A stretch of DNA of 43,439 nucleotides from Alphaproteobacteria bacterium (lineage in GTDB: Bacteria; Pseudomonadota; Alphaproteobacteria; Micropepsales; Micropepsaceae): positions 1 to 43,439 of the forward strand of contig JADZAI010000111.1 in NCBI GenBank assembly GCA_020852655.1, given 5' to 3'. How positions within the stretch are numbered: position 1 is the first letter of the stretch; every line of letters starts with the position of its first letter. The notes beneath the pieces are model-generated. The model was given only the letters and a program-made list of their open reading frames with translations, was not told where the DNA came from and searched no databases. The translations under genes were made by a program, and so were the position numbers. Below, one piece after another: positions 1 through 7,888 of this stretch.

Positions 1-48
1 CGACCCCAACCTTGGCAAGGTTGTGCTCTACCCCTGAGCTACGCCCGC
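1..48 (-). tRNA. tRNA-Gly (GCC), 5' part only
   Basis: Read on the minus strand, the window edge holds the acceptor 5' strand GCGGGCG, a D-arm with GTAGCTCAGGGGTAGAGC, and an anticodon arm CAACCTTGCCAAGGTTG whose loop centres on GCC. This is the usual layout of glycine tRNA(GCC). The variable loop is entered (GGGTCG), but the T-arm and the acceptor 3' strand lie beyond the window start. Confidence 0.93.
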
Positions 49-136
49 TCACGAAAGGCACGGCCTGAAGGGTAGGGGCCGCGCCGGAAGGCGGGCCTTA
101 TTGCCGAAATCCCGGCGGGATGCAAGACAGCGCCTC

Positions 137-775
137 ATGCAAAACGCAAACGGTCGGATGGGCGGCTTGGCGCGGGGTCTGGCGGCCTCCGGGACGGCAG
201 CGTTGCTCGCCTGGCCCGCCCCGGGCGGTGCGATGGAAGCGGGCGGTCCGGTGCCGGTCATCACCGGGACGGTCGATTTCGGGGCCGCCGAAGGCGCGGA
301 GGAGTTCGTCGGCTCGCAGCAATTGCTGCAAAGCCTGCCGTCCGCCCCGGAGGTGATCTATCTCGACATCGCCATCGCCCCGACCGTCGTGGAGCGCAGT
401 GCCGCGGGCATAAAGCTGGATTTCTCCACCACCGGCACGGCGCCGGACGGCGCGCCTCTGGCGGGCGACCTCTGCAAGGCGGGCGAATGGCGGGCGATCC
501 CGTCGGGCGTCGGGTCGCTGACGCTGACGCCGGCGAAAATCGACCCGCATGTCGTCGTCCGCTTCGATTTCACGACGATCGACGCGGCACCCTATAACGC
601 GCTCTCCTGCGACTACGCGCCGGCGATTCCGGATCTCGTGGTGATCCACATCACCGGCTTCTTCGTGGTGCACGAGACAACCATTCCGGGCGCGCGGAGC
701 CTGAGGCTCATCCCCTTCGACCCGCCCTACGACGTGGCGACCGCTGCGCTGGCGCAGTCGATCGCGGCGCCATGA
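137..775 (+). CDS. Exported protein of unknown function
   Basis: A protein of about 212 residues that I do not recognise. The reading frame is open from a TTG at 101, but the ATG at 137 gives a more normal signal peptide: a polar start, then an Ala/Leu-rich stretch and a likely cleavage near residue 30 in the GGAMEAGG region. The rest looks like a beta-rich periplasmic protein with alternating hydrophobic residues and two Cys (in DLCKAGEW and ALSCDYAP) that could form a disulfide. Its stop overlaps the next start as ATGA, so it is probably translationally coupled to the deacylase that follows. No catalytic motif is visible. Confidence 0.7.
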   Translation: MQNANGRMGGLARGLAASGTAALLAWPAPGGAMEAGGPVPVITGTVDFGAAEGAEEFVGSQQLLQSLPSAPEVIYLDIAIAPTVVERSAAGIKLDFSTTGTAPDGAPLAGDLCKAGEWRAIPSGVGSLTLTPAKIDPHVVVRFDFTTIDAAPYNALSCDYAPAIPDLVVIHITGFFVVHETTIPGARSLRLIPFDPPYDVATAALAQSIAAP

Positions 776-1293
776 GCGAGGCCGCGGCGGCGGAAGCGCG
801 GCTGCTCGCGCGGCTCGAGGCGCTCGGCATCGCCGTCACCATGCATCGCCATGCGCCGGTGTTCACGGTGGAAGAGGCCCGCGCGCTGCGCGGCGACCTG
901 CCGGGGGGCCACGCCAAGAACCTGTTCCTGAAGGACAAGAAGGACCGGCTGTTCCTGGCGGTGGTCGAGGAAGGGACACCAGTCGACCTGAAGCGCCTGG
1001 AGAAGGCGTTGGGCGCGGCGCGGCTTTCCTTCGGGCGGGCCGAGCTGCTGGCGGAGGTGCTGGGCGTGACGCCGGGGGCGGTCACCCCCTTCGCTGCGAT
1101 GAACGCCGCGCCGGGCAGCATCACGGTGGTGCTGGATGCTGCACTGATGGCGCTGGACCCGGTCAACTTCCATCCGCTGCGGAACGATGCGACGCTCGCC
1201 GTCAGCCCTCAGGGGCTGCTCGCTTTCCTGCGCGGTTCCGGCCACGCGCCGGTGCTCTTCGACTTCCGGCAGATGGCGGCACTCCCTATATAG
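772..1293 (+). CDS. YbaK/ProX-family aminoacyl-tRNA deacylase
   Basis: A stand-alone editing-domain protein of 173 residues in the YbaK/ProXp-ala superfamily. Family members hydrolyse mischarged tRNA, typically Ala-tRNA(Pro), in trans to prolyl-tRNA synthetase. Signature segments are the N-terminal RHAPVFTVEEA, the lysine-rich strand KNLFLKDKKDRLFLAVV that contains the usual essential Lys, and the central G-V-TPGAVTPFA segment followed by the C-terminal VNFHPLRNDATLAVSP block. Its length fits the single-domain family. The start ATG overlaps the upstream stop by 4 bp. ProXp-ala specificity is inferred from similarity to the Caulobacter/Rhodopseudomonas-type proteins; exact substrate specificity cannot be read from the sequence. 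Confidence 0.9.
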   Translation: MSEAAAAEARLLARLEALGIAVTMHRHAPVFTVEEARALRGDLPGGHAKNLFLKDKKDRLFLAVVEEGTPVDLKRLEKALGAARLSFGRAELLAEVLGVTPGAVTPFAAMNAAPGSITVVLDAALMALDPVNFHPLRNDATLAVSPQGLLAFLRGSGHAPVLFDFRQMAALPI

Positions 1294-1324
1294 AAGCGCG
1301 CATTTCACCAGACCGGCTCATTCG

Positions 1325-2239
1325 ATGGAACCTCAGACCAATCTCAGCCCGAACGCGGCCCAAGCGGGGCTGATCAAGGATTCGACCGACCGCGCCTTCG
1401 CGGCCGACGTCATCCAGGAATCGATGAACCAGCCGGTCATCGTGGATTTCTGGGCGCCGTGGTGCGGTCCCTGCAAGCAGCTCACCCCGGCCCTGGAAAA
1501 GGCCGTGAACGGCGCCAACGGCGCGGTGAAGCTGGTCAAGATCAACATCGACGAGAACCCGCAGATCGCCGGCCGCCTGAGGGTGCAGTCGATCCCGGCC
1601 GTGTTCGCCTTCCGCGGCGGCCAGCCGGTCGACGGATTTCTCGGCGCGCTCCCCGACAGCCAGGTGCGCGAGTTCGTAAAGCGCCTGGCGCAGATGGCGG
1701 GCGGCGGGGCGTCGCCGGTCGACGACCTTCTCGCCGCGGCCCAGGAGGCGCTGGACGCCGGCGAGGCAGGACCTGCCGCGCAGGCCTTCGCCGAAGTGCT
1801 CGAGGCCGAGCCCGAGCGGGCCGAAGCGATCGCCGGTCTCGCGCGGTGCTACCTGCTGGCCGGCGACACGGCCGCGGCCCGCGCCACCCTGGAAGGGGCC
1901 CCGGAAGAGGCCCGCAAGCATGAGGCGGTCAAGGCGGTCGAGGCCACGCTAGCGCTCGCCGAGAAGACCGGCCAGGCCGGCGACAGTGCGCAGCTCAAGG
2001 CCGCCGTCGATGCCAATCCCGCCGACCACCAGGCGCGCTATGACTATGCGATGGCGCTGATGGGCGAGAACCAGACCGAAGCGGCGATGGACGAATTGCT
2101 CGCCATCGTGAAGCGCGACCGCGGCTGGGAAGACCAGAAGGCGCGCAAGGAGCTGCTGACCCTGTTCGAGGCGCTCGGCCCGGCCGACCCGCTGGTCGCC
2201 GCGGGCCGTCGCAAGCTCTCGACGATCCTCTTCAGCTAA
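1325..2239 (+). CDS. cnoX: CnoX/YbbN-type thioredoxin-TPR chaperedoxin
   Basis: A protein of 304 residues with a thioredoxin fold (about residues 15-125) carrying the redox motif WCGPC (Cys47 and Cys50) and the cis-Pro segment QSIPAVFAF. A TPR-like helical region follows (about 140-304). This is the architecture of CnoX/YbbN, which protects unfolding proteins from oxidation and hands them to GroEL. E. coli CnoX has lost one of the cysteines, whereas alphaproteobacterial forms such as that of Caulobacter keep a complete CXXC, as here. The frame is open further upstream into the deacylase gene, but ATG 1325 gives the normal N-terminus (MEPQTNLSP) and avoids overlap. Confidence 0.92.
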   Translation: MEPQTNLSPNAAQAGLIKDSTDRAFAADVIQESMNQPVIVDFWAPWCGPCKQLTPALEKAVNGANGAVKLVKINIDENPQIAGRLRVQSIPAVFAFRGGQPVDGFLGALPDSQVREFVKRLAQMAGGGASPVDDLLAAAQEALDAGEAGPAAQAFAEVLEAEPERAEAIAGLARCYLLAGDTAAARATLEGAPEEARKHEAVKAVEATLALAEKTGQAGDSAQLKAAVDANPADHQARYDYAMALMGENQTEAAMDELLAIVKRDRGWEDQKARKELLTLFEALGPADPLVAAGRRKLSTILFS

Positions 2240-2249
2240 GAGGCGCGCG

Positions 2250-2942
2250 ATGGCGGAGTTCCGCTGGCCCGTGACATATGAATCGCCGGATGACCTGCCG
2301 GCCATCATCCCGATCTTCCCGCTCGGCGGGGCGATCTTCTTCCCGCGCGCCAACCTGCCGCTCAACATCTTCGAACCGCGCTATCTCCAGATGGTCGACG
2401 AGGCGATGCGCGGCCATCGCATCATCGGGATGATCCAGCCGTCGGCGGCGGGCGACATGAAGCCGCCGGTCTATGGCGTCGGCTGTGCCGGGCGCCTCAC
2501 TTCGTACGGCGAAACCGACGACGGGCGCATGGTCATTTCGCTGCGCGGCATCGCGCGCTTCCGCGTGGCCGAGGAGCTGACCGCGATGACGCCCTATCGC
2601 CAGGTGCGCGCCGACTATGCGCCGTTCACGGACGATTTTGCCGAAATCGACCAGGCCGAGGCAGAAGCGCGCTTCGATCGCCAGGGCTATCTCGCGACGC
2701 TGCGGCAATATCTGCGCGCCATCCAGGTGCAGATCGACTGGGACTGGGTGGAAAAGGCGCCGGTCGAGGTGCTGATCAACGCCTTCGCCATGCTGGCGCC
2801 TCTGAGTCCGCAGGAGAAACAGGCGCTGCTGGAGGCGCGGACGCTCGGCGAACGCACGCAGGGCGCGACGACGCTGATGCAGCTTGCGATCGCCGAAGCG
2901 ACAGGGGCAGGTGCGGCGCCGGGCGGGGGACGGGTAAACTGA
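2250..2942 (+). CDS. LON N-terminal (substrate-binding) domain protein
   Basis: A 230-residue protein corresponding to the N-terminal substrate-binding domain of Lon protease without the ATPase or peptidase parts. Recognisable blocks are [29 protein letters not shown] near residues 20-50, then GVGCAGRLT and the strand [12 protein letters not shown]. Such stand-alone LonN proteins are common in Alphaproteobacteria directly after a cnoX gene. Their function is unsettled; a role in recognising damaged protein is an inference from the domain. It starts 10 bp after cnoX, and its TGA overlaps the next ATG by one base, so the genes are one transcription unit. Confidence 0.92.
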   Translation: MAEFRWPVTYESPDDLPAIIPIFPLGGAIFFPRANLPLNIFEPRYLQMVDEAMRGHRIIGMIQPSAAGDMKPPVYGVGCAGRLTSYGETDDGRMVISLRGIARFRVAEELTAMTPYRQVRADYAPFTDDFAEIDQAEAEARFDRQGYLATLRQYLRAIQVQIDWDWVEKAPVEVLINAFAMLAPLSPQEKQALLEARTLGERTQGATTLMQLAIAEATGAGAAPGGGRVN

Positions 2943-3133
2943 TGGACGTCGATCCGAAGCTTCTGGAGATCCTGGTCTGCCCGCAGACGCGGGGACCGCT
3001 CGCCTATGACCGCGACAAGCAGGAGCTGATCAGCCGCCAGGCGGGCCTCGCCTATCCGATCCGCGACGGCATCCCGATCATGCTGATCGGCGAAGCGCGC
3101 GAACTGACCGACGCCGAGAAGCTGGTGCGCTGA
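2942..3133 (+). CDS. Trm112-like small protein (UPF0434)
   Basis: A 63-residue protein of the Trm112/YcaR family, recognised by [17 protein letters not shown] at the start and the core [13 protein letters not shown] with a conserved acidic tail. Many family members hold zinc with four Cys. This one keeps only the first (CPQT instead of CPxC), as in many bacterial versions, so zinc binding is doubtful. Eukaryotic and some bacterial relatives activate methyltransferases; what this protein partners with is unknown. One-base overlaps (TGATG) with both neighbours show tight translational coupling. Confidence 0.9.
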   Translation: MDVDPKLLEILVCPQTRGPLAYDRDKQELISRQAGLAYPIRDGIPIMLIGEARELTDAEKLVR

Positions 3134-3489
3134 TGGACGGGTGGCCGACGGAACTGCGCTATGTGCGGGCGGCGCGTACGCTCGAGGTCGATTTCGACGA
3201 CGGCGTGACGCTGCGCCTGCCCGCGGAACTGCTGCGCGTGGAATCGCCCAGCGCCGAGGTGCGCGGCCACGGCGCGGCGCAGAAGCAGATCGTGCCGGGC
3301 AAGCGCGGGGTCGGCATCGCCCGTATCGAGCCGGTCGGCAATTACGCGGCGCGCATCGTCTTCGACGACGGCCACGACAGCGGCCTCTACACCTGGCGCT
3401 ATCTCCGCGAGATCGGCGAGACGCAGGCGAAGCTCATGTCCGAGTACGAGAAGGGGCTGGCCGCGCGCGGCCTCAGCCGTGACCGCTGA
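3133..3489 (+). CDS. DUF971 domain protein
   Basis: A protein of 118 residues that is all DUF971, the domain also found at the N-terminus of gamma-butyrobetaine hydroxylases. Typical elements are PTELRYVRAARTLEVDFDDG, the ELLRVESPSAEVRGHG segment, then IEPVGNYAARIVFDDGHDSG and YTWRYLREIG. Stand-alone DUF971 proteins have been linked to iron-sulfur or Mrp/ApbC-type genes in other genomes, but no such partner is seen here. Its ATG overlaps the upstream stop by one base, and its end overlaps the next gene by 11 bp. Confidence 0.88.
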   Translation: MDGWPTELRYVRAARTLEVDFDDGVTLRLPAELLRVESPSAEVRGHGAAQKQIVPGKRGVGIARIEPVGNYAARIVFDDGHDSGLYTWRYLREIGETQAKLMSEYEKGLAARGLSRDR

Positions 3490-3838
3490 TCTGGCGTGGA
3501 CCATCGCAGGCTGCTTCGCCCTCGTCGTCGTGATGGGGCTCAGGCACCACATCAAGGCGTGGGCCGATGCGCGTGAGGCAAAGCGGCTGGCCTATCGCGC
3601 CGAGCAGGATCGCCAGCTCGCCGATCCGCTCTCGCATTTCTACCTGACGGTCGAGGAGATCAACGCGCGCACGGCGGTGCCGACGACGTTCGAGCGCTTC
3701 GGCCGTACGATCTGGCGCTTCGAGGACAAGAACTATCTCAGCCAGGAGGCGGCCGACGAAGCGCGCCGCCAGGCCGTGCTGCGCGACGCCCGGGCCTTCT
3801 ATCAGGATGTCGACCGGCTGCGGCTGGAACGGCGCTAA
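3479..3838 (+). CDS. Small membrane-anchored protein of unknown function
   Basis: A 119-residue protein starting at GTG 3479 inside the end of the DUF971 gene. One hydrophobic N-terminal helix (LAWTIAGCFALVVVMGL) is followed by a charged, mostly helical cytoplasmic part rich in Arg, Glu and Ala. The central segment TAVPTTFERFGRTIWRFEDKNYLS is the only distinctive sequence. I do not recognise a family. The stop TAA (3836-3838) interleaves with the stop of the convergent UbiH-family gene, so the two 3' ends overlap by 4 bp. Confidence 0.72.
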   Translation: MTADLAWTIAGCFALVVVMGLRHHIKAWADAREAKRLAYRAEQDRQLADPLSHFYLTVEEINARTAVPTTFERFGRTIWRFEDKNYLSQEAADEARRQAVLRDARAFYQDVDRLRLERR

Positions 3839-5067
3839 AGCGCGTCGCCCTTCAGCAGGCGCGGCGTCGCGCCGAGATTGCCGCCGGCAGCCGCCGTGGC
3901 GAGCAGGCGGCGCAGCGGCGCGATGGCGTTGACGAGGCCGAGGCCGGCCTCGCGCATCGCGCGCAGCGGAGCCACATCGTTCGAGAAGAGGCGGTTCAGC
4001 CCGTCCGTCACTGCCGCCATCGCGGTCGCGTCGACGCGCCGGGCGCGCTGATAGGTTTCCAGCACCTGGCCGGCGCCCGGATCGAGTCCGATGCGGACGG
4101 CATCGGTCACCAGCTCGGCCAGCACCGCCACGTCGCGCAGGGCGAGGTTGAGCCCTTGCCCCGCCAACGGATGGACGCCGTGCGCGGCATCGCCGAGGAG
4201 CGCGAAGCGGGTCGCCACATAGTCGCGGGCGAGATGGGTCGCGAGCGGATAGGACCAGCGGGGGCCGACCGGCCGGACCGCGCCGAGGAAATCGGTGAAG
4301 CGCCGCGCCGTCTCCGCGGCGAAGTCGGCGTCCGGCAGCGCCAGGATAGCGGCTGCGCGGGCCGTCGGTTCGGCCCATACCAGGGACGACCGGTTCCCGG
4401 TCATGGGGAGGATGCCGAACGGGCCGCCCGGCAGGAAATAGTCCTGCGCGGTTCCGCCATGCGGCCGCTCATGCTCGACGGTGCAGACGATCGCGGTCTG
4501 GCCGTAGCTCCAGCCCGATGTCCGGATGCCGAACCGGTCGCGCAGCGGGCTCTGGCGGCCCTCTGCCGCCACGAGCAGCCGTGCGGCGAAGGGGCGTCCG
4601 CCGGCGAGCGTCCCGGTAACGCCGGCGGCGCCGGTTTCGGCGGTTTCGATGCGGGCCGGCGACACCAGCGTCATGTGCGGGGCGCCGGAGGCAGCCTCCA
4701 GCAGCGCCATGCGCAGGAAGCGGTTCTCGGCGATCTCGAACAGCGGAGCGCCGCCTGCATCGGCTTCGTCGAAATGCAGGAAGAAGGGCGAGCGCGGCGC
4801 GCCGACCGCGCCGCCGGAGACCACAATCTCGCGAACGGGCTGGCTCTCGCGGACGCGCTGCCAGACGCCGAGGGCGGTCAGCATCCGGACGACGTCGGGC
4901 GCGATCGCGAAGACACGGCCGTCGAAGGCCGGCAGCGTCGTTTCGGCCAGCGGTGCGGCATCGACCACCAGCGCGGCGATGCCGGCCCGGTCTAGCGCCA
5001 GCGCCAGCGCCAGCCCGGCAAAGCCGCCGCCGGATATGAGCACTTCCGTGGAGAGCAGGTCGGACAT
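3835..5067 (-). CDS. UbiH/UbiF/Coq6-family FAD-dependent hydroxylase
   Basis: A group A flavoprotein monooxygenase of about 410 residues, of the family that adds hydroxyl groups to the ubiquinone ring precursor using FAD and NAD(P)H. Visible are the dinucleotide-binding start ISGGGFAGLALALALDRAG, the middle RQSPLRDRFGI segment, and the second FAD motif GDAAHGVHPLAGQGLNLALRD. The frame is open to 5124, but the ATG at 5067 places the Rossmann motif at the usual distance from the start. No other ubiquinone gene is next to it, so whether it acts on C5, C1 or C6 of the ring cannot be decided. Confidence 0.9.
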   Translation of the reverse strand: MSDLLSTEVLISGGGFAGLALALALDRAGIAALVVDAAPLAETTLPAFDGRVFAIAPDVVRMLTALGVWQRVRESQPVREIVVSGGAVGAPRSPFFLHFDEADAGGAPLFEIAENRFLRMALLEAASGAPHMTLVSPARIETAETGAAGVTGTLAGGRPFAARLLVAAEGRQSPLRDRFGIRTSGWSYGQTAIVCTVEHERPHGGTAQDYFLPGGPFGILPMTGNRSSLVWAEPTARAAAILALPDADFAAETARRFTDFLGAVRPVGPRWSYPLATHLARDYVATRFALLGDAAHGVHPLAGQGLNLALRDVAVLAELVTDAVRIGLDPGAGQVLETYQRARRVDATAMAAVTDGLNRLFSNDVAPLRAMREAGLGLVNAIAPLRRLLATAAAGGNLGATPRLLKGDAL

Positions 5068-5232
5068 GGCGCATCCATGCGCGGCGCCGCGCGCCGCGTC
5101 CAGTACCGATCGAATGCGCGCCAAATAGGCAACCTAGATTTTCTGAGCAATTATTAGGCAGAAATACCGGTGCGCAAATCGCATCCGCACGCAAAGCATA
5201 TCAATATCAGATACTTACCGCATCGCACGCGA

Positions 5233-5250
5233 CCGGCACAGTTCTTGATA
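5233..5250 (+). promoter_or_regulatory. Sigma-54-type promoter for glnK-amtB
   Basis: The sequence CCGGCACAGTTCTTGATA matches the sigma-54 consensus TGGCAC-N5-TTGC closely. GG at 5235-5236 is the -24 element and TTGA at 5245-5248 the -12 element, with correct spacing; the departures are CGG for TGG and TTGA for TTGC. It lies about 75 bp before glnK, a gene usually driven by sigma-54 and NtrC. TGCG/CGCA repeats at 5171-5183 could be part of an activator site, but they match the NtrC consensus poorly. Confidence 0.68.
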
Positions 5251-5323
5251 TCCAGAAACGGCCGGGCGCGCACCCACGGATGCTGGCGGTTCCGGCGGCG
5301 CGTCACTGGGCAAGGGGGACTGA

Positions 5324-5662
5324 ATGAAGCTCGTCACCGCGGTCATCAAACCGTTCAAGCTGGACGAGGTGCGCGAGGCGCTGATGGCGCTGGGCGTCAT
5401 GGGCCTCACGGTTACCGAGGTCAAAGGCTATGGCCGCCAGAAGGGCCACACCGAAATCTATCGCGGCGCGGAATACGCGATCAGCTTCGTGCCGAAGCTG
5501 AAGCTGGAAGTCGCCGTGAAGGCCGAACTCGTCGATGCCGTCATCGACGCGATCGTCGGCAAGGCGAAGACCGGCCAGATCGGCGACGGCAAGATCTTCG
5601 TCCTGCCGCTCGATCATGTGGTGCGCATCCGCACCGGCGAAACCGACACCGAGGCGCTGTGA
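5324..5662 (+). CDS. glnK: PII nitrogen-signal protein GlnK
   Basis: A PII protein of 112 residues, the usual length. It has the uridylylated T-loop Tyr51 in the context YRGAEY, the N-terminal MKLVTAVIKPFKLDEV, and the C-terminal signature KIFVLPLDHVVRIRTGE. PII trimers sense 2-oxoglutarate, ATP/ADP and glutamine status; GlnK docks on AmtB and blocks it when nitrogen is plentiful. The Shine-Dalgarno GGGGGA lies just before the ATG. Its linkage to amtB 50 bp downstream and the sigma-54-type promoter make GlnK a better name than GlnB. Confidence 0.95.
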   Translation: MKLVTAVIKPFKLDEVREALMALGVMGLTVTEVKGYGRQKGHTEIYRGAEYAISFVPKLKLEVAVKAELVDAVIDAIVGKAKTGQIGDGKIFVLPLDHVVRIRTGETDTEAL

Positions 5663-5712
5663 TGCGCTTCCTCACTTCTCAGTCACATGGACACACGCAA
5701 GGGGAACATAAG

Positions 5713-7200
5713 ATGTCCTATCTGAAGAAATTCGGCGGGGTCGCCGCGGCAGGCGCACTGGCGCTCGCCGGCGCGGCACTGGCCCAGGACGCGCCGCAGT
5801 TTTCCATTCCCGATCCCGTCATTGAGCCCGGCCACACCGCCTTCATGATGTCGTCGGCGATCCTCGTGCTGCTGATGACGATCCCCGGCCTCGCCCTGTT
5901 CTACGGCGGCCTGGTGCGCACCAAGAACATGCTGTCGGTGCTCATGCAGGTGTTCACGATCACCGCCCTCATGATGGTGATGTGGGTCGTCGTCGGCTAC
6001 AGCCTCGCCTTCACCAACGGCGGCGGCATGAACCCGTTCGTCGGCGGCCTCTCCAAGCTGTTCCTCAAAGGCGTCGACCCGACCACGATGGCGGCGACCT
6101 TCTCGAACGGTTCCTACATCCCCGAATACGTCTTCGTCTGTTTCCAGATGACGTTCGCCTGCATCACGCCGGCGCTGATCGTCGGCGCCTTCGCCGAACG
6201 CATCAAGTTCTCGGGCATGCTCGTGTTCATGATCGGATGGTCGCTCCTGGCCTATTACCCGATGGCGCACATGGTCTGGTACTGGGGTGGCCCCGATCTC
6301 TTCGGCAAGGCGGCCCTCGACCTGCTGAACGCCGGCGGCGCGAACGCTCCGGCAGAGGCGCAGGCCGCCTTCGCGGCGGCGACGACCGGTGACTCCGGTT
6401 ATCTCTTCAACCTCGGCGCCCTCGACTTTGCCGGCGGCACGGTCGTGCACATCAACGCCGGCATCGCGGGCTTCGTGCTCTGCCTGCTGCTGGGCAAGCG
6501 GGTCGGCTACGGCCGCGATGCGATGCCGCCGCACTCGCTGACGATGACGATGATCGGCGCCTCGCTGCTGTGGGTCGGCTGGTTCGGCTTCAATGCCGGC
6601 TCGAACCTCGAGGCCAACGGCACGGCGGCGCTTGCGATGATCAACACCTTCGTGGGCACGGCCGCGGCGGCGCTCGCGTGGACCCTGGCGGAGTGGGTCT
6701 TCAAGGGCCATCCGAGCCTTCTCGGCGCGGTCTCCGGCGCGGTGGCGGGCCTTGTCGCGATCACCCCCGCCTGCGGCTGGGTCGGTCCGGCTGGCGGCAT
6801 CGTCCTCTGCGTCGTTGCCGGCTTCGTGTGCTTCTTCTTCTGCACGACCGTGAAGAACGCGCTGAAATACGACGACTCGCTGGATGTCTTCGGCGTTCAC
6901 TGCGTCGGCGGCATCATCGGCGCCATCGGCACAGGCATCTTCAACTCACCCGACCTCGGCGGCACCGGCCCGGCAGACTATTTCACCGCGCCCGGCACGC
7001 TTGTGGTCGGCGCCTATGACATGGCCCATCAGGTGTGGGTCCAGACCCAGGGCGTCCTCCTCACGCTGGTCCTGTCCGGCCTCGTCACCACCGTCCTCTA
7101 TTTCGCGATCAGCTTCACGATCGGCATGCGCGTGAAGGAAGACGAGGAGCGCGAGGGCCTCGACATCGCGAGCCACGGCGAGCGCGCCTACAACTACTGA
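5713..7200 (+). CDS. amtB: Ammonium transporter AmtB
   Basis: An inner-membrane ammonium channel of 495 residues. It has a cleavable signal peptide (MSYLKKFGGVAAAGALALAG, cleavage near AALAQ) followed by about 11 membrane helices. The conserved pore twin-His pair is seen at His246 (GGTVVHINAG) and His396 (FGVHCVGGIIG), with the family segment FYGGLVRTKN near the first helix. The ATG at 5713 is preceded by AAGGGGAA; the frame is open much further upstream, but that part overlaps glnK and is not coding. It forms an operon with glnK and ends in a strong terminator. Confidence 0.96.
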   Translation: MSYLKKFGGVAAAGALALAGAALAQDAPQFSIPDPVIEPGHTAFMMSSAILVLLMTIPGLALFYGGLVRTKNMLSVLMQVFTITALMMVMWVVVGYSLAFTNGGGMNPFVGGLSKLFLKGVDPTTMAATFSNGSYIPEYVFVCFQMTFACITPALIVGAFAERIKFSGMLVFMIGWSLLAYYPMAHMVWYWGGPDLFGKAALDLLNAGGANAPAEAQAAFAAATTGDSGYLFNLGALDFAGGTVVHINAGIAGFVLCLLLGKRVGYGRDAMPPHSLTMTMIGASLLWVGWFGFNAGSNLEANGTAALAMINTFVGTAAAALAWTLAEWVFKGHPSLLGAVSGAVAGLVAITPACGWVGPAGGIVLCVVAGFVCFFFCTTVKNALKYDDSLDVFGVHCVGGIIGAIGTGIFNSPDLGGTGPADYFTAPGTLVVGAYDMAHQVWVQTQGVLLTLVLSGLVTTVLYFAISFTIGMRVKEDEEREGLDIASHGERAYNY

Positions 7201-7253
7201 GCGCCCGCTTCAAAAGATCGGCCGTCCGTCTCTCCTCCTGACGGCTCACCCCT

Positions 7254-7285
7254 GGGCCCGGCCTCACCGCCGGGCCCTTCTTTTT
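7254..7285 (+). terminator. Rho-independent terminator after amtB
   Basis: A perfect 9-bp GC stem GGGCCCGGC / GCCGGGCCC (7254-7262 and 7269-7277) with a 6-nt loop is followed by TTCTTTTT. It lies 54 bp after the amtB stop and clearly ends the glnK-amtB transcript. Confidence 0.93.
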
Positions 7286-7327
7286 GCCCGAATGAGAGGC
7301 ACACTGCTGCGGCAGAAGGAGACACCC

Positions 7328-7774
7328 ATGCGCCCCGCTCTCGTCCTCGCCGCCGGCCTTGCGCTAATGCCGGCCTTCGGCGACGTCATACCGCCGCCCG
7401 AAGACATCACCGACGTCCAGCGCGCAATGGTCGGCACCTGGCAGCAGACCGAACTGACCGGCCGCCGCGGTCACGGCGAAGGCTTGGAGACGCTGTTCTT
7501 CACCAAGGACCGCTATCTGCTGGTCACGATGAGCGCGCTTCTGCCCTCGAACATGTATACGCTGTACCAGCAGGGCGGCACCTGGACTGGCACGCGGGTG
7601 TCCGACACCGAACTCAGCCTCACGCTGACGATCGACGCGGAGACGCCGGTCCGGACCGAGGCCATGAACGTCCAGATCGTCGACCCCGACACGATCACCA
7701 TACCGCAAAGCGCCTTCGGCCCTGGCCCTGCGCTGGTGACCTTCAAGCGGGTCTATCCGGCGACGCTGCCGTAG
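7328..7774 (+). CDS. Small exported protein, lipocalin-like in appearance
   Basis: A 148-residue protein with a short signal peptide (MRPALVLAAGLALMPAFG). The mature part begins with a conserved-looking segment MVGTWQQTELTGR, followed by alternating hydrophobic strands (ETLFFTKDRYLLVTM, TELSLTLTID). A GTW motif near the start of a beta-rich protein of this size is reminiscent of lipocalin-like proteins, but I cannot assign a family. The start at 7328 is chosen because it follows AGAAGGAGA and gives a proper signal peptide; an upstream in-frame start at 7292 lies almost on the terminator. Confidence 0.7.
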   Translation: MRPALVLAAGLALMPAFGDVIPPPEDITDVQRAMVGTWQQTELTGRRGHGEGLETLFFTKDRYLLVTMSALLPSNMYTLYQQGGTWTGTRVSDTELSLTLTIDAETPVRTEAMNVQIVDPDTITIPQSAFGPGPALVTFKRVYPATLP

Positions 7775-7888
7775 ACGTCATCCCCTCCGCAGCCGCTTGC
7801 CGTTCGCGGCAGGCCTGGGGTGTCGCCCTTGGCGAGGTCTTGCCCCATAGTCCCCGGCAACAGACATAAGCCCATCGGGACGAAACCC

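Noticed and set aside
5171..5189. A possible NtrC site before glnK
   Set aside because: TGCG and CGCA half-sites are present, but the spacing does not give the TGC-N11-GCA pattern of NtrC boxes; kept only as a remark under the promoter.
5683..6900. A 405-codon minus-strand frame opposite amtB
   Set aside because: The AmtB frame is certain; the antisense product is highly charged and Arg/His-rich without motifs.
7798..7811. A UUCG-loop hairpin (TGCCG-TTCG-CGGCA) after the lipocalin-like gene
   Set aside because: It is stable but short, lacks a U-run and lies near the possible GTG start of the carboxylase; too little to call a terminator.
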